In this document: one piece after another, positions 17,403-26,471 of the stretch
Position numbering within the stretch: position 1 is the stretch's first letter
How the letters are laid out: each line of letters opens with the position of its first letter
Assembly: GCA_017439585.1 (NCBI GenBank)
Contig: JAFSIV010000002.1
Location: 19,344 to 83,343 of the forward strand
Origin: Clostridia bacterium
GTDB lineage: Bacteria > Bacillota > Clostridia > Oscillospirales > Acutalibacteraceae
Direction: 5' to 3'
Length of the DNA stretch: 64,000 nucleotides
Position numbers and translations under genes: made by a program
Notes under the pieces: generated by a model
Seen by the model: only the letters and a program-made list of their open reading frames with translations
Database searches by the model: none
What the model was told of the DNA's origin: nothing

Positions 17403-18293
17403 ATGTCCTTTTGCAAGGAAGTTAAGAATGAGTTAATTGGTTTAAGAACAGGGTGGTGCTGTAAACCAGCAATGGTTTACGGTCTAATGCTTTTTGGCAG
17501 AGCCTTTTCTATCAAAAAAATTTCCATTCAAACTAACAATGAAAATGTTGCAAAGGCTTATTGTAATTTGATTAAAGAAGTTTATAAAATTGAACCCTCG
17601 CTTTCGGTTGGCGGAACAGCGAGACCAACCTATAAAGCTGAGGTTTCATCCGAGTCTGAGCGGCTTAAAATTTTAGCTTCTATTGATTTCGGTATTGAAG
17701 AAGAGGTTATAGACAGAACTCTTTTTTTAAGGGATTGTTGTATAAATTCCTTTATAAGAGGAGTGTTTTTAGCCTGCGGTAATATAAATGACCCCGAAAA
17801 AGAATACAGGGCAGAATTTAATGTTAAAACCGAAAAATTAGCAGACGAGCTTTTGAATTTGCTTTTAGAAAGCGGAATTGTTATGCGCAAGGTTGCGGCT
17901 AAAAACGGATTCAAGCTTTACACTAAGGAAAGTGCAGTAATAGAAGACCTTTTAACCCTTATCGGCGCCGGAAAGCAAACATTGAATTTAATTGATACTA
18001 AAATTATGAAAAGTGTTAAAAATAATATTAATCGCGCCAGAAATTGTGATAGCGCAAATATTTCTAAAACGGTGGAGGCTTCTATCCGTCAGAGAACGGC
18101 TATTGAGTTTTTAGAGAAAAAGGGAATGCTATATTCCTTGCCAGAGGAATTAAAATCGGTAGCTTTGCTTAGAAAAGAGAACGAATCGGCATCCTTAAAG
18201 GAGCTTTGCCGATTATCGAATGAACCGATTTCGGTTTCGGGACTAAATCACAGATTTGAAAAAATCATAAAAATTTACGAAGAGCTTAAATAA
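17403..18293 (+). CDS. whiA: DNA-binding protein WhiA
   Basis: A 296-residue regulator of cell division and sporulation, with an N-terminal LAGLIDADG-like domain (CINSFIRGVFLACGNIND near residues 113-130) and a C-terminal helix-turn-helix (SASLKELCRLSNEPISVSGLN region near residues 261-285). In Actinobacteria it controls sporulation genes; in Bacillus it affects division and nucleoid organisation. The start at 17403 follows AAAGGTG inside the end of rapZ. Confidence 0.93.
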   Translation: MSFCKEVKNELIGLRTGWCCKPAMVYGLMLFGRAFSIKKISIQTNNENVAKAYCNLIKEVYKIEPSLSVGGTARPTYKAEVSSESERLKILASIDFGIEEEVIDRTLFLRDCCINSFIRGVFLACGNINDPEKEYRAEFNVKTEKLADELLNLLLESGIVMRKVAAKNGFKLYTKESAVIEDLLTLIGAGKQTLNLIDTKIMKSVKNNINRARNCDSANISKTVEASIRQRTAIEFLEKKGMLYSLPEELKSVALLRKENESASLKELCRLSNEPISVSGLNHRFEKIIKIYEELK

Positions 18294-18329
18294 AGCTTAT
18301 ACATATATAATTTGGAGGATACATTTTTA

Positions 18330-20174
18330 ATGAACGAAAACTCTTTTGAAAAGGATTTCAAAAAAAATAATTATAAAAGAAAAAATACAAATAACGGTAA
18401 AACCTATAATAAAAAAGGAACTGGGAAGATTGAGCATTCAAAAAGCTCTAAAACCTCAAACTATAATTCTCAAAAGAAAAGAAGCCAAAGCAGACCTGTT
18501 TTGCCACCTGAGCCTTCTAAACCGGTCAAGATAATACCTCTTGGAGGACTAGGGGAAATCGGCAAGAATATTACTCTTTACGAGTATGACGGCGATATGT
18601 TTTTGGTTGATTGCGGTATGTCTTTTCCTGACGAGGAAATGCCGGGTATCGATATAGTAATCCCTGATTTCAGTTATGTTTTAGAAAACAAAGATAGAAT
18701 TAAGGGTTTGGTTGTAACTCACGGACATGAGGACCATATCGGCGCAATACCATATCTTCTTACAAATTTCAATTTACCGATATATGCTACAAGACTTACT
18801 ATCGGTTTAATAGAATGCAAACTTAAAGAGCATAAGCTTTTGGGAGATGCAAAACTAAATATTGTAAATCCGGGCGAAACGGTAAACCTTGGTAAATTTT
18901 CGATTGAATTTATCCATGTTAACCATTCTATTCCCGATGCTGTTGCTTTTGCAATAACCTGTCCCGCAGGAACTGTAATGCATACGGGTGACTTTAAGAT
19001 TGATACAACCCCTATCGACGATTTTCCAATGGATATAGGCAGATTTGCCGAGCTTGGAAAACAGGGAGTTTTGGCTTTACTTGCCGATTCAACCAATGCT
19101 GAGCGTCCCGGCTATACGGCTTCCGAGAGACTGGTTGGCGAATCGCTTTCCCAAATTTTTAAAAAGGCTGAGGGTCACCGCATAATTGTTGCAACCTTTT
19201 CATCAAACATCCACCGTATTCAGCAGATTATTAAGGAAGCGGTTAACTGCGGAAGAAAGGTTGCTATTTCAGGCAGAAGTATGTTAAACGTTGTAACTAT
19301 TGCAGAAGAACTTGGATATTTGAATGTTCCCCAAAATGTTCTTATAGATGTTGGAGATATTAAGGAATATCCGCCTGAAAAGATAGTTATTGTAACAACG
19401 GGTAGCCAAGGCGAGCCTCTATCGGCGCTTCATAGAATTGCTTTTGCTGACCATAAGCAGATTGAGATTATTCCTGGAGATATGATAATTATTTCGGCAA
19501 CTCCGATTCCCGGTAATGAAAAGTTAGTTAGCAAGGTTATAAACGAGCTTATGAAAAGCGGCGCTAATGTTGTATATGAAAAAATGTATGATGTGCATGT
19601 TTCGGGACACGCTTGCCAAGAAGAATTAAAGCTTATTATGAGTGTTGTTAAGCCTAAGTATTTCATTCCGCTTCACGGCGAGCAAAAGCATCTGAAAAAA
19701 CATGCCGGTTTAGCAGAACAGATGGGTATTAAGGCTGAAAATGTTTTAATAACCATAAACGGAGCGGTTATTGAATTATCCGAAGAAAAAATGGTTTGTT
19801 CTCAAACTGTTCAGGCAGGCAGAGTTTTGGTTGACGGTTTGGGTGTTGGCGATGTCGGAAGTATAGTTTTAAGAGACAGAAAGCATCTTTCGGATGATGG
19901 TATTATAGTGGTTGCGGTTTCGATAGACAGATATTCGCATGATATTATTTCAGGACCTGATATAGTTTCGAGAGGCTTTGTTTATGTTAAGGAATCAGAA
20001 GAGCTTATGAACGAGCTCAGAGAGCTGGTTTATGATATAATTGAGCGTTGCAATATGAATAATATCAGAGATTGGATGACCATTAAAACAAGAATTAAAG
20101 ACGGCGTTTCAAAATTCTTATTCACACGAACAAAACGCAGTCCTATGGTGCTTCCGATTATTTTGGAAGTTTAA
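18330..20174 (+). CDS. ribonuclease J
   Basis: A 614-residue metallo-beta-lactamase/beta-CASP RNase with 5'-3' exonuclease and endonuclease activity in RNA turnover. The zinc motif THGHEDHIG is near residue 130, followed by the beta-CASP domain and SGHACQEELKLI near residue 425. The first 65 residues are a disordered, Lys/Asn/Ser-rich basic tail before the usual start of the fold at KIIPLGGLGEIGKN; such tails are seen in some clostridial enzymes. The start is ATG 18330 with GGAGG upstream. It could be J1 or J2; only one copy is in the window. Confidence 0.93.
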   Translation: MNENSFEKDFKKNNYKRKNTNNGKTYNKKGTGKIEHSKSSKTSNYNSQKKRSQSRPVLPPEPSKPVKIIPLGGLGEIGKNITLYEYDGDMFLVDCGMSFPDEEMPGIDIVIPDFSYVLENKDRIKGLVVTHGHEDHIGAIPYLLTNFNLPIYATRLTIGLIECKLKEHKLLGDAKLNIVNPGETVNLGKFSIEFIHVNHSIPDAVAFAITCPAGTVMHTGDFKIDTTPIDDFPMDIGRFAELGKQGVLALLADSTNAERPGYTASERLVGESLSQIFKKAEGHRIIVATFSSNIHRIQQIIKEAVNCGRKVAISGRSMLNVVTIAEELGYLNVPQNVLIDVGDIKEYPPEKIVIVTTGSQGEPLSALHRIAFADHKQIEIIPGDMIIISATPIPGNEKLVSKVINELMKSGANVVYEKMYDVHVSGHACQEELKLIMSVVKPKYFIPLHGEQKHLKKHAGLAEQMGIKAENVLITINGAVIELSEEKMVCSQTVQAGRVLVDGLGVGDVGSIVLRDRKHLSDDGIIVVAVSIDRYSHDIISGPDIVSRGFVYVKESEELMNELRELVYDIIERCNMNNIRDWMTIKTRIKDGVSKFLFTRTKRSPMVLPIILEV

Positions 20175-20189
20175 AACGGAGGAAAGAAT

Positions 20190-20630
20190 ATGAAAGTTAT
20201 ATTATTAGCAGATGTTAAGGGACACGGAAAAAAGGGCGAGCTTTGCAATGTTTCGGATGGTTATGCAAGAAATTTCTTGTTTCCGAAAAAGCTAGCTATT
20301 GAGGCTGATAATGCCGCAATGAACGAGCTTAAAAACCGCGAAGAAGCTGCGGCTCACCATAAAAAAGAGGAAATAAATGCCGCAAAGGAAACAGCCGCTC
20401 TTTTAGAGGGTAAAACGGTTACTATTAAAGCTAAAGCGGGTCAAAACGGAAGACTTTTCGGCTCGGTTACTTCAAAAGAAATAGCGGCTGAAATTAAAAA
20501 CAGCCTAAAAGTTGAAATCGACCGCAAGAAAATGAATGTTTCTGATATTAAAAATTTCGGCGAATATACTGCTGAAATCAAGCTTTATCAGGGTATTATT
20601 GCTAAGGTTAATGTAAAGGTTACGGAATAA
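20190..20630 (+). CDS. rplI: 50S ribosomal protein L9
   Basis: A 146-residue ribosomal protein with the N-terminal domain [17 protein letters not shown] and the signature [13 protein letters not shown], joined by a long charged helix to the C-terminal domain. It binds 23S rRNA near the L1 stalk. It lies 15 bp after the RNase J gene and 4 bp before dnaB, a conserved pairing; the gdpP gene often found before rplI is absent. Confidence 0.95.
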   Translation: MKVILLADVKGHGKKGELCNVSDGYARNFLFPKKLAIEADNAAMNELKNREEAAAHHKKEEINAAKETAALLEGKTVTIKAKAGQNGRLFGSVTSKEIAAEIKNSLKVEIDRKKMNVSDIKNFGEYTAEIKLYQGIIAKVNVKVTE

Positions 20631-20634
20631 TAAT

Positions 20635-22008
20635 ATGAGTGACGAAAAAACAATTTATAATTTAGACGGTGCGAGGCTTCCTTATTCGGTTGAAGCGGAG
20701 CAGTCGGTTTTAGGCTCGGTGCTTATTGACCCTAAATGCTTAAACGATATCGCAGTTTTAATGAAGCCTGAGTATTTTTATATCCCTCAGCATAAAGAGA
20801 TTTACAAGGTAATGTCTACTATGTATGAGCTAAGTCAGGTAATAGACTTTGTTTCTCTCTTGGAAAAGCTGAAAAAAGAGGGGGTTTATGATGAAGCAGG
20901 CGGTAAAGCATATTTAACTCAGCTTGTTCAAACTGTTCCCTCGGCGGCTAATGTTTTAACCTATGTTGCAATTATAAGAGAGCGTTATTATGCGCGCGCT
21001 CTTATGACTGCGGCTCAGGATATAATTAACGATGTTAATGAAAACACATACGATTCGGATATGCTTTTAAATTCTGCCGAGCAGAAGATATATGATATCC
21101 GTCAGGGCAGAGAGATAAGCGGTTTAACCCATATTAAATCGGTTATCGAAAACGAAACATACGACCGTTTGGCAAAAATGGCAAACCCCGAAACCAGAAG
21201 CGATTATGTTGGAATACCTTGCGGTATTTCGGCATTGGATAAAAAAATAACCGGTCTTAATAAATCAGACCTTATTATTTTAGGCGCTCGTCCCGGTATG
21301 GGTAAAACCTCATTTGCGCTTAATATTGCGAGAAATGTGGCTGTTGGTAGCGGAAGAACAGTTTGTTTCTTCTCCCTCGAAATGACTCGCGACCAATTAG
21401 CTCAAAGACTGTTATCAAGCGAGGCAGGTATTAAGAGCGAAAAACTAAGAACCGGCGAGCTTGATGATAACGAATGGGCAAGACTGGCGCAAGCAGGCGA
21501 GAATTTGTCAAAATCAAATATTTATTTTGATGAAAGCTCGGCTATAACCGTTCCTGAAATGAAGGCAAAGCTCAGAAGAATGAAGCCTGCGCCTGATTTG
21601 GTTATAGTTGACTATTTAGGTCTTATGAAGTCTGCAAGGAAAACTGAAAACCGTGTTCAAGAGGTTTCGGAAATAACAAGAAACCTAAAAATTATGGCAA
21701 AAGAGCTTAAAGTTCCGGTTATTGCCTGTGCTCAGTTATCTCGTGGTACTGAAACTAAGGGTAAATCGCATAAGCCTGCTCTTGCTGACCTCAGAGAATC
21801 AGGCTCTATTGAGCAGGATGCAGATATTGTATTATTCTTATACAGAGAAACCTATTATGATAATGAAAAGGCTGATGATGAGGATAGAGGCGACCCGAAT
21901 AAAGCTATCTGTACTGTTGCTAAAAACCGACATGGTGAGATAGGCGATATTGATCTTTATTGGGATGGTCAGTTTACCCGTTTTACATCGGTGGAAGTGT
22001 TTAGATGA
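20635..22008 (+). CDS. dnaB: replicative DNA helicase DnaB
   Basis: A 457-residue hexameric helicase (DnaC in Bacillus naming). The N-terminal domain starts RLPYSVEAEQSVLGSVL, and the RecA-like domain has ARPGMGKTSFALN near residue 218 and VIVDYLGLM near residue 322. It overlaps tilS by 4 bp (ATGA). Confidence 0.95.
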   Translation: MSDEKTIYNLDGARLPYSVEAEQSVLGSVLIDPKCLNDIAVLMKPEYFYIPQHKEIYKVMSTMYELSQVIDFVSLLEKLKKEGVYDEAGGKAYLTQLVQTVPSAANVLTYVAIIRERYYARALMTAAQDIINDVNENTYDSDMLLNSAEQKIYDIRQGREISGLTHIKSVIENETYDRLAKMANPETRSDYVGIPCGISALDKKITGLNKSDLIILGARPGMGKTSFALNIARNVAVGSGRTVCFFSLEMTRDQLAQRLLSSEAGIKSEKLRTGELDDNEWARLAQAGENLSKSNIYFDESSAITVPEMKAKLRRMKPAPDLVIVDYLGLMKSARKTENRVQEVSEITRNLKIMAKELKVPVIACAQLSRGTETKGKSHKPALADLRESGSIEQDADIVLFLYRETYYDNEKADDEDRGDPNKAICTVAKNRHGEIGDIDLYWDGQFTRFTSVEVFR

Positions 22009-23324
22009 TGAAAAAACAGGTGATTTCGGCGATAGACCGTTTTTCGCTTCTTGAAAGAGGGGAAAATATAACGGTTGCGTTATCAGGCGGAGCCGATTCC
22101 ATGGCTCTTTTATATGTTCTTTTAGAGCTTAGAAAAAACCTAGGGATTACCGTTTCAGCCGCCCATTTAAACCATCAAATTCGCGGAGACGAGGCTTTAA
22201 GAGATGAAAGCTTTGTTAAAGAGCAATGTGAAAAACTAGGTGTTCCGCTTTTTATCGAGCGAGCAGAGGTTTTAAAGCTTGCAAAAGAACAAAATCTTAG
22301 CGTTGAGCTTGCCGCAAGAAAGCTTCGCTATGAGTTCTTAGAGCGAGTAAATACGGGTAAGGTTGCAACCGCCCATACGGCTAGCGATAATTTAGAAACA
22401 GTTATTTTTAATATAACAAGAGGCTCAGGACTCGGCGGTGTTTGCGGTATACCTGCAAAACGGGATATATTTATAAGACCCTTAATTTTTTGCACAAGGC
22501 AAGACATTGAAAATTACTGCGAGGCTAATAATATACCTTATATTACCGATAGCACTAATTTAACTGATGATTATGCAAGAAATAAAATAAGGCATAATGT
22601 TATTCCTGTTTTAAAAGAGTTAAATCCCTCTGTGGAGGAAACCGTACTTAGAATGAGCCTTAATGCAACCGAAGATTTAGAGTTTATAGAAGGTATGGCA
22701 GAGGAATATTTGAGCAAATATGCAAATAATAATTCTTTCGCTTTAAATGATTTTGAAAAGCTTAATCCTGCGGTTGCTAAGAGGGTTATAAAGCTTTTTA
22801 TAGATAAATGCAATAAAGAAATTTCTCCTGAGGCTATTCATATAGAAAATGCATATAATAAAGCATTGTTGGGAGGAAAAACAAGTTTGCCTAAAAACTA
22901 TTCGGCAGTTTGCGAAAATGGTGAATTCTGGGTTATAAAAAACGGTGAGCCTCAGATTGTTCCAAAATTTTCGGTCTCAATTACCGGATATGAAAAGGAA
23001 GATTTTGAAAAATTTAAAAAAATTAATAATTTGTTATTAAATAATTGCTTTGATTATGATAAAATAGTAGGCAAATTGGAATTAAGAACCAGAAAAACGG
23101 GTGATAGTATCCGTCTTAAAAACCGAGGCTGCACTAAAACTTTAAACCAAATTTTCAATGAAAACAAAACTCCTGTGGCTTTCAGGGATAAAATCCCTGT
23201 TTTAGCGGATGAAAAGGGTGTTGTTTGGGTTTGCGGTTCGGGTGTTGCCCAGAGAGTTTGTATTAATTCGTGTAGCAAAAAAATAGGATATATAAAGGCT
23301 TTTGAGGAGAAGTTAAATGGATAA
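22005..23324 (+). CDS. tilS: tRNA(Ile)-lysidine synthase
   Basis: A 439-residue enzyme that converts the wobble C of tRNA-Ile (CAU) to lysidine, so it reads AUA rather than AUG. The PP-loop SGGADSM is near residue 28, and the C-terminal substrate-binding domain is present (KTGDSIRLKNRGCTK near residue 366). It overlaps both neighbours (4 bp with dnaB, 8 bp with hpt). The tilS-hpt-ftsH order is conserved in Firmicutes. Confidence 0.95.
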   Translation: MMKKQVISAIDRFSLLERGENITVALSGGADSMALLYVLLELRKNLGITVSAAHLNHQIRGDEALRDESFVKEQCEKLGVPLFIERAEVLKLAKEQNLSVELAARKLRYEFLERVNTGKVATAHTASDNLETVIFNITRGSGLGGVCGIPAKRDIFIRPLIFCTRQDIENYCEANNIPYITDSTNLTDDYARNKIRHNVIPVLKELNPSVEETVLRMSLNATEDLEFIEGMAEEYLSKYANNNSFALNDFEKLNPAVAKRVIKLFIDKCNKEISPEAIHIENAYNKALLGGKTSLPKNYSAVCENGEFWVIKNGEPQIVPKFSVSITGYEKEDFEKFKKINNLLLNNCFDYDKIVGKLELRTRKTGDSIRLKNRGCTKTLNQIFNENKTPVAFRDKIPVLADEKGVVWVCGSGVAQRVCINSCSKKIGYIKAFEEKLNG

Positions 23325-23856
23325 GGATTTTTGTAAAATCTTAGTTTCTGAAGAAGAAGCAAAAGAAATCTGCAAAAGATTAGGCGAGCAGATTTCAAAA
23401 GATTATGCCGGCAAAAAGTTATATTTAGTTAGCGTTTTAAAGGGTGCAGTTGTGTTTATGGCAGATTTAATGCGAAATATAACCTGCGACTGTGAAATTG
23501 ACTTTATGGCAGTTTCTTCTTATAGCGGAACTAAAACTACCGGTGTTGTTAAATTTAAGAAGGACTTGGATATAGACCCTGATGGTAAGGATATTTTGAT
23601 TGTTGAAGATATACTTGATTCAGGCATAACCCTTTCTTATCTTAAAAATGTGCTTTTGCAGAGAAATGCGAACAGTATAAAGGTTTGCGCTTTTTTGGAT
23701 AAGCCTGCTAATCATAGGGCGGATATAACTGCCGATTATGTCGGTAAAGTTATTCCTGATGAATTTGTTGTTGGATACGGCTTGGATTATGATGAAAAAT
23801 ACAGAAATTTACCTTTTGTTGCCGTGTTAGCCCCCGAAGTTTACGGTGGCAAATAG
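23317..23856 (+). CDS. hpt: hypoxanthine phosphoribosyltransferase
   Basis: A 179-residue purine-salvage enzyme that joins hypoxanthine or guanine to PRPP. The PRPP motif ILIVEDILDSGITLSYL is near residue 90, and the FVVGYGLDYDEKYRNLP block lies near the C-terminus. In Bacillus Hpt and TilS activate ftsH transcription together; the same gene order is seen here. Confidence 0.95.
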   Translation: MDKDFCKILVSEEEAKEICKRLGEQISKDYAGKKLYLVSVLKGAVVFMADLMRNITCDCEIDFMAVSSYSGTKTTGVVKFKKDLDIDPDGKDILIVEDILDSGITLSYLKNVLLQRNANSIKVCAFLDKPANHRADITADYVGKVIPDEFVVGYGLDYDEKYRNLPFVAVLAPEVYGGK

Positions 23857-23870
23857 GAAGGAGATAAATC

Positions 23871-25766
23871 TTGAAAAATTTAAAAAATGTGCTTTTGTAT
23901 ATCGCAATACCGATTATTCTTATTATAACTGTTATTTCGGTTTCATATTTAACAAAAGATACTAATCAAATGAAATATTCCGAGATAATAGAAATGGTTA
24001 AGGAAAATGAGATTTCTCAGTTTGAGTTAAATCTCTATAATGGTGAGCTTTCCTATATTAAGCGCTCGGATGCTGAAAAAATAGAAAAAGAAAACGAAAA
24101 GTTAAGCAAGAGAGAAAAGAAAAAGGCAAAGGTTAATAAATATACCGTTGCCGACCCGGGCTTGTTTATCCAGGATGTTAGAGATGCTATTGATAAGATA
24201 AACACCGAAAATAAAGGCACTGATAAGGAAATAGTATTCCATTATGAGCGCGGAGGCGACGGTGCTTGGATTAAGAGCTTTCTTCCTATGGTTTTAACCG
24301 GTGGCTTGCTATTGCTTGTATTCTTCTTTTTAATGAAGAAAATGAACGATTCGCTAAGTTCTTCTATCAACGGCGATAAAATGGGCTTTGGCAAATCGAA
24401 AGCTCGAAAAGCCGATCCAAAAAAGAAAACCACCTTTGCTGATGTTGCAGGTGCAGACGAGGAAAAAGAGGAAATGAGCGAGATAGTTGATTTCCTTAAA
24501 GACCCGAAAAAGTTTAATGATTTGGGTGCCAGAATTCCTAAGGGTGTGCTTTTGGTAGGTCCTCCCGGAACAGGTAAAACCTTGCTCGCCCGCGCTGTTG
24601 CAGGCGAAGCAGGAGTTCCTTTCTTCTCTATTTCGGGCTCAGATTTCGTTGAAATGTTTGTTGGTGTTGGTGCTTCCCGTGTGCGCGACCTTTTTGGTGA
24701 AGCTAAAAAAGAAGCCCCCGCAATTATTTTTATTGATGAAATTGATGCGGTTGGTCGTCAGCGTGGCGCTGGCTTAGGCGGCGGTCATGATGAGCGCGAG
24801 CAAACCCTTAACCAGTTGCTTGTTGAGATGGATGGTTTTGGAATTAACGAGGGTGTTATCGTTATGGCGGCAACCAACCGTCCTGATATTCTCGACCGCG
24901 CATTACTAAGACCTGGTCGTTTTGACCGTCAAATAACCGTAAATTATCCTGATGTTAAGGGTAGAGAGGAAATTTTAAAGGTTCATTCTCGCGGTAAGCC
25001 GTTAGGACCTGATGTTAACCTCGCAACCATTGCAAAATCAACCTCCGGATTTACAGGTGCAGACCTTGAAAATCTTCTTAACGAATCAGCCCTTTTGGCT
25101 GTTCGCCACGGTAAAAAGGCTATAACCCAAGAGGAAGTTGAGGAAGCCACCATTAAAGTTGTTATGGGCGCTGAGAAAAAATCTCATATCGTTTCTGATA
25201 AGGATAAAATGGTTACCGCTTATCACGAAGCAGGTCATGCGGTTGTATCTTATTTCTTGCCAACCCAAGACCCTGTTCATCAAATTTCTATTATTAGAAG
25301 AGGTATGGCGGCAGGATATACTATGTATTTGCCGACCGAGGAGAAGGGACATACCTCCAAAAACCAAATGTTAGAGCAAATTTGTTCGCTTTTAGGCGGT
25401 CGTGCAGCCGAGCAATTAACTCAGGACGATATTTGCACAGGAGCTTCTAACGATATTGATAGAGCAACCGATTTAGCTCGCAAAATGGTTACTAAGTTTG
25501 GTATGAGCGACCGTTTGGGCCTTGTTTCTTACGGTAATGATAATAATGAGGTGTTCTTAGGAAGAGATTTCTCTTCAACACCTAATTATTCAGAAAAGAC
25601 TGCCGCTATTATAGACGAGGAAATCGAAAATGTTGTAACTGCGCAGTATCAAAAGGCATTAAAGCTTTTAGAGGGTGCGATGCCTAAGCTTCACGAGGTT
25701 GCTAAGATTTTATTTGAAGAAGAAAAAATCTCAGGTGAAGAATTTAGAAAAATTATGGAAAATTAA
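23871..25766 (+). CDS. ftsH: ATP-dependent zinc metalloprotease FtsH
   Basis: A 631-residue membrane AAA protease that degrades membrane and regulatory proteins. Two membrane segments (about residues 5-27 and 138-156) flank an external domain of about 110 residues. Walker A is [11 protein letters not shown] near residue 227, Walker [12 protein letters not shown] near residue 282 and the zinc motif HEAGH near residue 451. The start is TTG 23871 after GGAGA. It ends the eleven-gene run and is followed by a strong terminator. Confidence 0.96.
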   Translation: MKNLKNVLLYIAIPIILIITVISVSYLTKDTNQMKYSEIIEMVKENEISQFELNLYNGELSYIKRSDAEKIEKENEKLSKREKKKAKVNKYTVADPGLFIQDVRDAIDKINTENKGTDKEIVFHYERGGDGAWIKSFLPMVLTGGLLLLVFFFLMKKMNDSLSSSINGDKMGFGKSKARKADPKKKTTFADVAGADEEKEEMSEIVDFLKDPKKFNDLGARIPKGVLLVGPPGTGKTLLARAVAGEAGVPFFSISGSDFVEMFVGVGASRVRDLFGEAKKEAPAIIFIDEIDAVGRQRGAGLGGGHDEREQTLNQLLVEMDGFGINEGVIVMAATNRPDILDRALLRPGRFDRQITVNYPDVKGREEILKVHSRGKPLGPDVNLATIAKSTSGFTGADLENLLNESALLAVRHGKKAITQEEVEEATIKVVMGAEKKSHIVSDKDKMVTAYHEAGHAVVSYFLPTQDPVHQISIIRRGMAAGYTMYLPTEEKGHTSKNQMLEQICSLLGGRAAEQLTQDDICTGASNDIDRATDLARKMVTKFGMSDRLGLVSYGNDNNEVFLGRDFSSTPNYSEKTAAIIDEEIENVVTAQYQKALKLLEGAMPKLHEVAKILFEEEKISGEEFRKIMEN

Positions 25767-25771
25767 TCTTA

Positions 25772-25798
25772 AAAAACGGCACATTTTGTGCCGTTTTT
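25772..25798 (+). terminator. terminator of the hprK-ftsH run
   Basis: A perfect 11-bp stem (25772-25782 with 25788-25798) with an ATTTT loop and T-rich tail. Confidence 0.88.
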
Positions 25799-25842
25799 GA
25801 TTTTTTAAAGGATTTTTGGGCAGAATATCCTTGGTGATTAAA

Positions 25843-26451
25843 TTGAAGAAGAAATTCAGGCTTTTTTTTAAAACTTTATCGGTAACATTTTTTTGCTGTC
25901 TTATTTTTGTTTCAGGTGGATATTTTTATTTGAATTCTCAAAATACCGATAAGGTAAACGAGGAAGTGAGCAGTGTTCCATATACTTATTATCCTGATAA
26001 TGTTAGTATTTTATTTGATGTTTTAGATAGCAAAATCCTTTTTAATTTAGATTTTGATGATAATACAGTTTCGGTTATAAACGCAAATGATTTAAAAAGC
26101 GGTGAAACCGAAATATTTGGATATGTTGTTGATTATCGTGTTAAGGCAGACTCTAATCTCGTTTGTATTATTGTTGATAGGATAGGCGGTATTGACATAA
26201 TTAAAGATGGAAAAGCTTATGCTTATACGGGAGTTCAGGTTGAAGAGCTGATAACAACTACTGTTATAGATGAAAATTTTAAGAAAGAATTGATTTTAGA
26301 AATTTTAAACAGAATTTCAAAAAACGGCTTTTCAAAAGAAGACTTTTTATGTATAATAGAAAATAGTAAGACCGACCTTACCTTGCCCGACTGCTATTTT
26401 TGGGAAGATTATATTATGGATATTTGCAAAACGGTGCGTTTTGTAAATTGA
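25843..26451 (+). CDS. membrane-anchored protein with faint LytR-CpsA-Psr likeness
   Basis: About 202 residues from a TTG at 25843 (after GGTGA); an upstream TTG at 25816 after AAAGGA would add nine residues, and the choice is uncertain. A basic start (KKKFRLFFK) is followed by one membrane helix (about residues 8-28) and an external domain. The order NVSILFDVL, a VSVINAN-like strand and DRIGGIDI resembles the core of LCP wall-polymer transferases, but it is shorter than they are and the arginine-rich catalytic block is not evident. It may be a degenerate relative. It stands 20 bp before a transglutaminase lipoprotein gene and is probably cotranscribed with it. Confidence 0.5.
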   Translation: MKKKFRLFFKTLSVTFFCCLIFVSGGYFYLNSQNTDKVNEEVSSVPYTYYPDNVSILFDVLDSKILFNLDFDDNTVSVINANDLKSGETEIFGYVVDYRVKADSNLVCIIVDRIGGIDIIKDGKAYAYTGVQVEELITTTVIDENFKKELILEILNRISKNGFSKEDFLCIIENSKTDLTLPDCYFWEDYIMDICKTVRFVN

Positions 26452-26471
26452 TTTAGAAAGGGGAGAGAATT

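Noticed and set aside
18719-19096. 125-residue frame antisense to the RNase J gene
   Set aside because: Shadow of conserved codons in the real gene; no start signals and no family likeness.
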